This document shows positions 33,342 through 33,472 of a DNA stretch of 33,472 bases, in pieces. The position numbers and the translations under genes were made by a program. Position 1 is the stretch's first letter. Every line of letters starts with the position of its first letter. The notes under the pieces were generated by a model, which was not told the origin of the DNA, did not search any database, and was given only the letters and a program-made list of their open reading frames with translations. The DNA comes from Flavobacterium sp. (GTDB taxonomy: Bacteria; Bacteroidota; Bacteroidia; Flavobacteriales; Flavobacteriaceae), in contig JAGNYR010000018.1 in NCBI GenBank assembly GCA_017984835.1, positions 1 through 33,472 on the forward strand. The letters run 5' to 3'.

Positions 33342-33472
33342 TTATGCTTGACCAGCTGGGCCAAAATTCATAGGAATGTGCGGCTGCTCGGATTCTTTGA
33401 TTTCGCCATGAGCCGATTCAAATCGGTGGATGTTTTCACCCAATGCTTTGAGCAATCGTTTGGCGTGTTGCG
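33342..33472 (-). CDS. DUF3467 domain protein (partial, C-terminal 42 residues)
   Basis: A minus-strand frame enters from the right edge and runs 42 codons to a TAA at 33344-33342. It begins QHAKRLLKALGENIHRFE and ends with HIPMNFGPAGQA. This matches the C-terminus of the DUF3467 family as I know it: a conserved QHAKRL-KAL helix, an E/SAHGEIK segment, and the P-MNFGP tail. DUF3467 proteins are short (about 100 residues) and of unknown function. In Flavobacteria I recall such a gene directly after rpoC, so rpoBC may lie beyond the window; that is inference. Too short for the usual length filters, but the match is specific. Confidence 0.8.
   Translation of the reverse strand, partial: QHAKRLLKALGENIHRFESAHGEIKESEQPHIPMNFGPAGQA

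Overview
The window reads as chromosomal DNA from a member of the Bacteroidota, most likely a Flavobacteriaceae close to Flavobacterium. The reasons are: AT-rich intergenic DNA; promoter -7 boxes of the Bacteroidota type TAnnTTTG; no Shine-Dalgarno pattern; a very large outer-surface protein with a type IX secretion (T9SS) C-terminal sorting domain; the long 481-residue form of GAPDH; and two intergenic repeat elements that resemble Flavobacterium repeats as I remember them. No database was searched. All assignments come from reading motifs.

Layout, left to right. (1) 1-6.7 kb: the possible end of a plus-strand gene, then hisS (-), a MacB/FtsX-type ABC transporter permease (+), a GNAT-prmC pair (-), and the ribD-HAD hydrolase-IMPACT/YigZ operon (+). 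(2) 6.7-10 kb: a hotdog thioesterase (-) divergent from dnaA (+), which is followed by a low-molecular-weight phosphatase and a tetrapyrrole-methylase-family methyltransferase. (3) 10-13.2 kb: a cell-wall group on the minus strand, made of a lysozyme-like exported protein, mltG, a RimL-like acetyltransferase and dapF. (4) 13.2-19.3 kb: a degP/htrA protease with a striking upstream array of GTTAAA half-sites, the long GAPDH, and acnB. (5) 19.5-24 kb: a minus-strand operon of two exported parvulin-type PPIases (SurA-like) and a MoxR AAA+ ATPase. (6) 24.2-25.8 kb: prfC (RF3). (7) 26.1-33.0 kb: one 2311-residue T9SS adhesin. Beyond it lies a GC-rich repeat element and the 3' end of a DUF3467 gene running off the right edge.

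Most of the window is ordinary core genome: translation, replication initiation, riboflavin, peptidoglycan, TCA cycle and glycolysis. Envelope biogenesis is a recurring theme. DapF supplies meso-DAP for peptidoglycan precursors, MltG and the lysozyme-like protein cut glycan, the PPIases and DegP fold or degrade envelope proteins, and the giant adhesin is a likely client of that machinery. Three convergent gene pairs have stop codons only 2-4 bp apart with no hairpin between them, while other gene ends carry clear intrinsic terminators. I do not see a phage, transposon, CRISPR array, tRNA or rRNA. The least explained items are the adhesin with its exact 216-bp internal repeats and long signal-peptide N-region, the degP upstream half-site array, the face-to-face promoter boxes between ribD and its divergent neighbour, and the two intergenic repeat elements.
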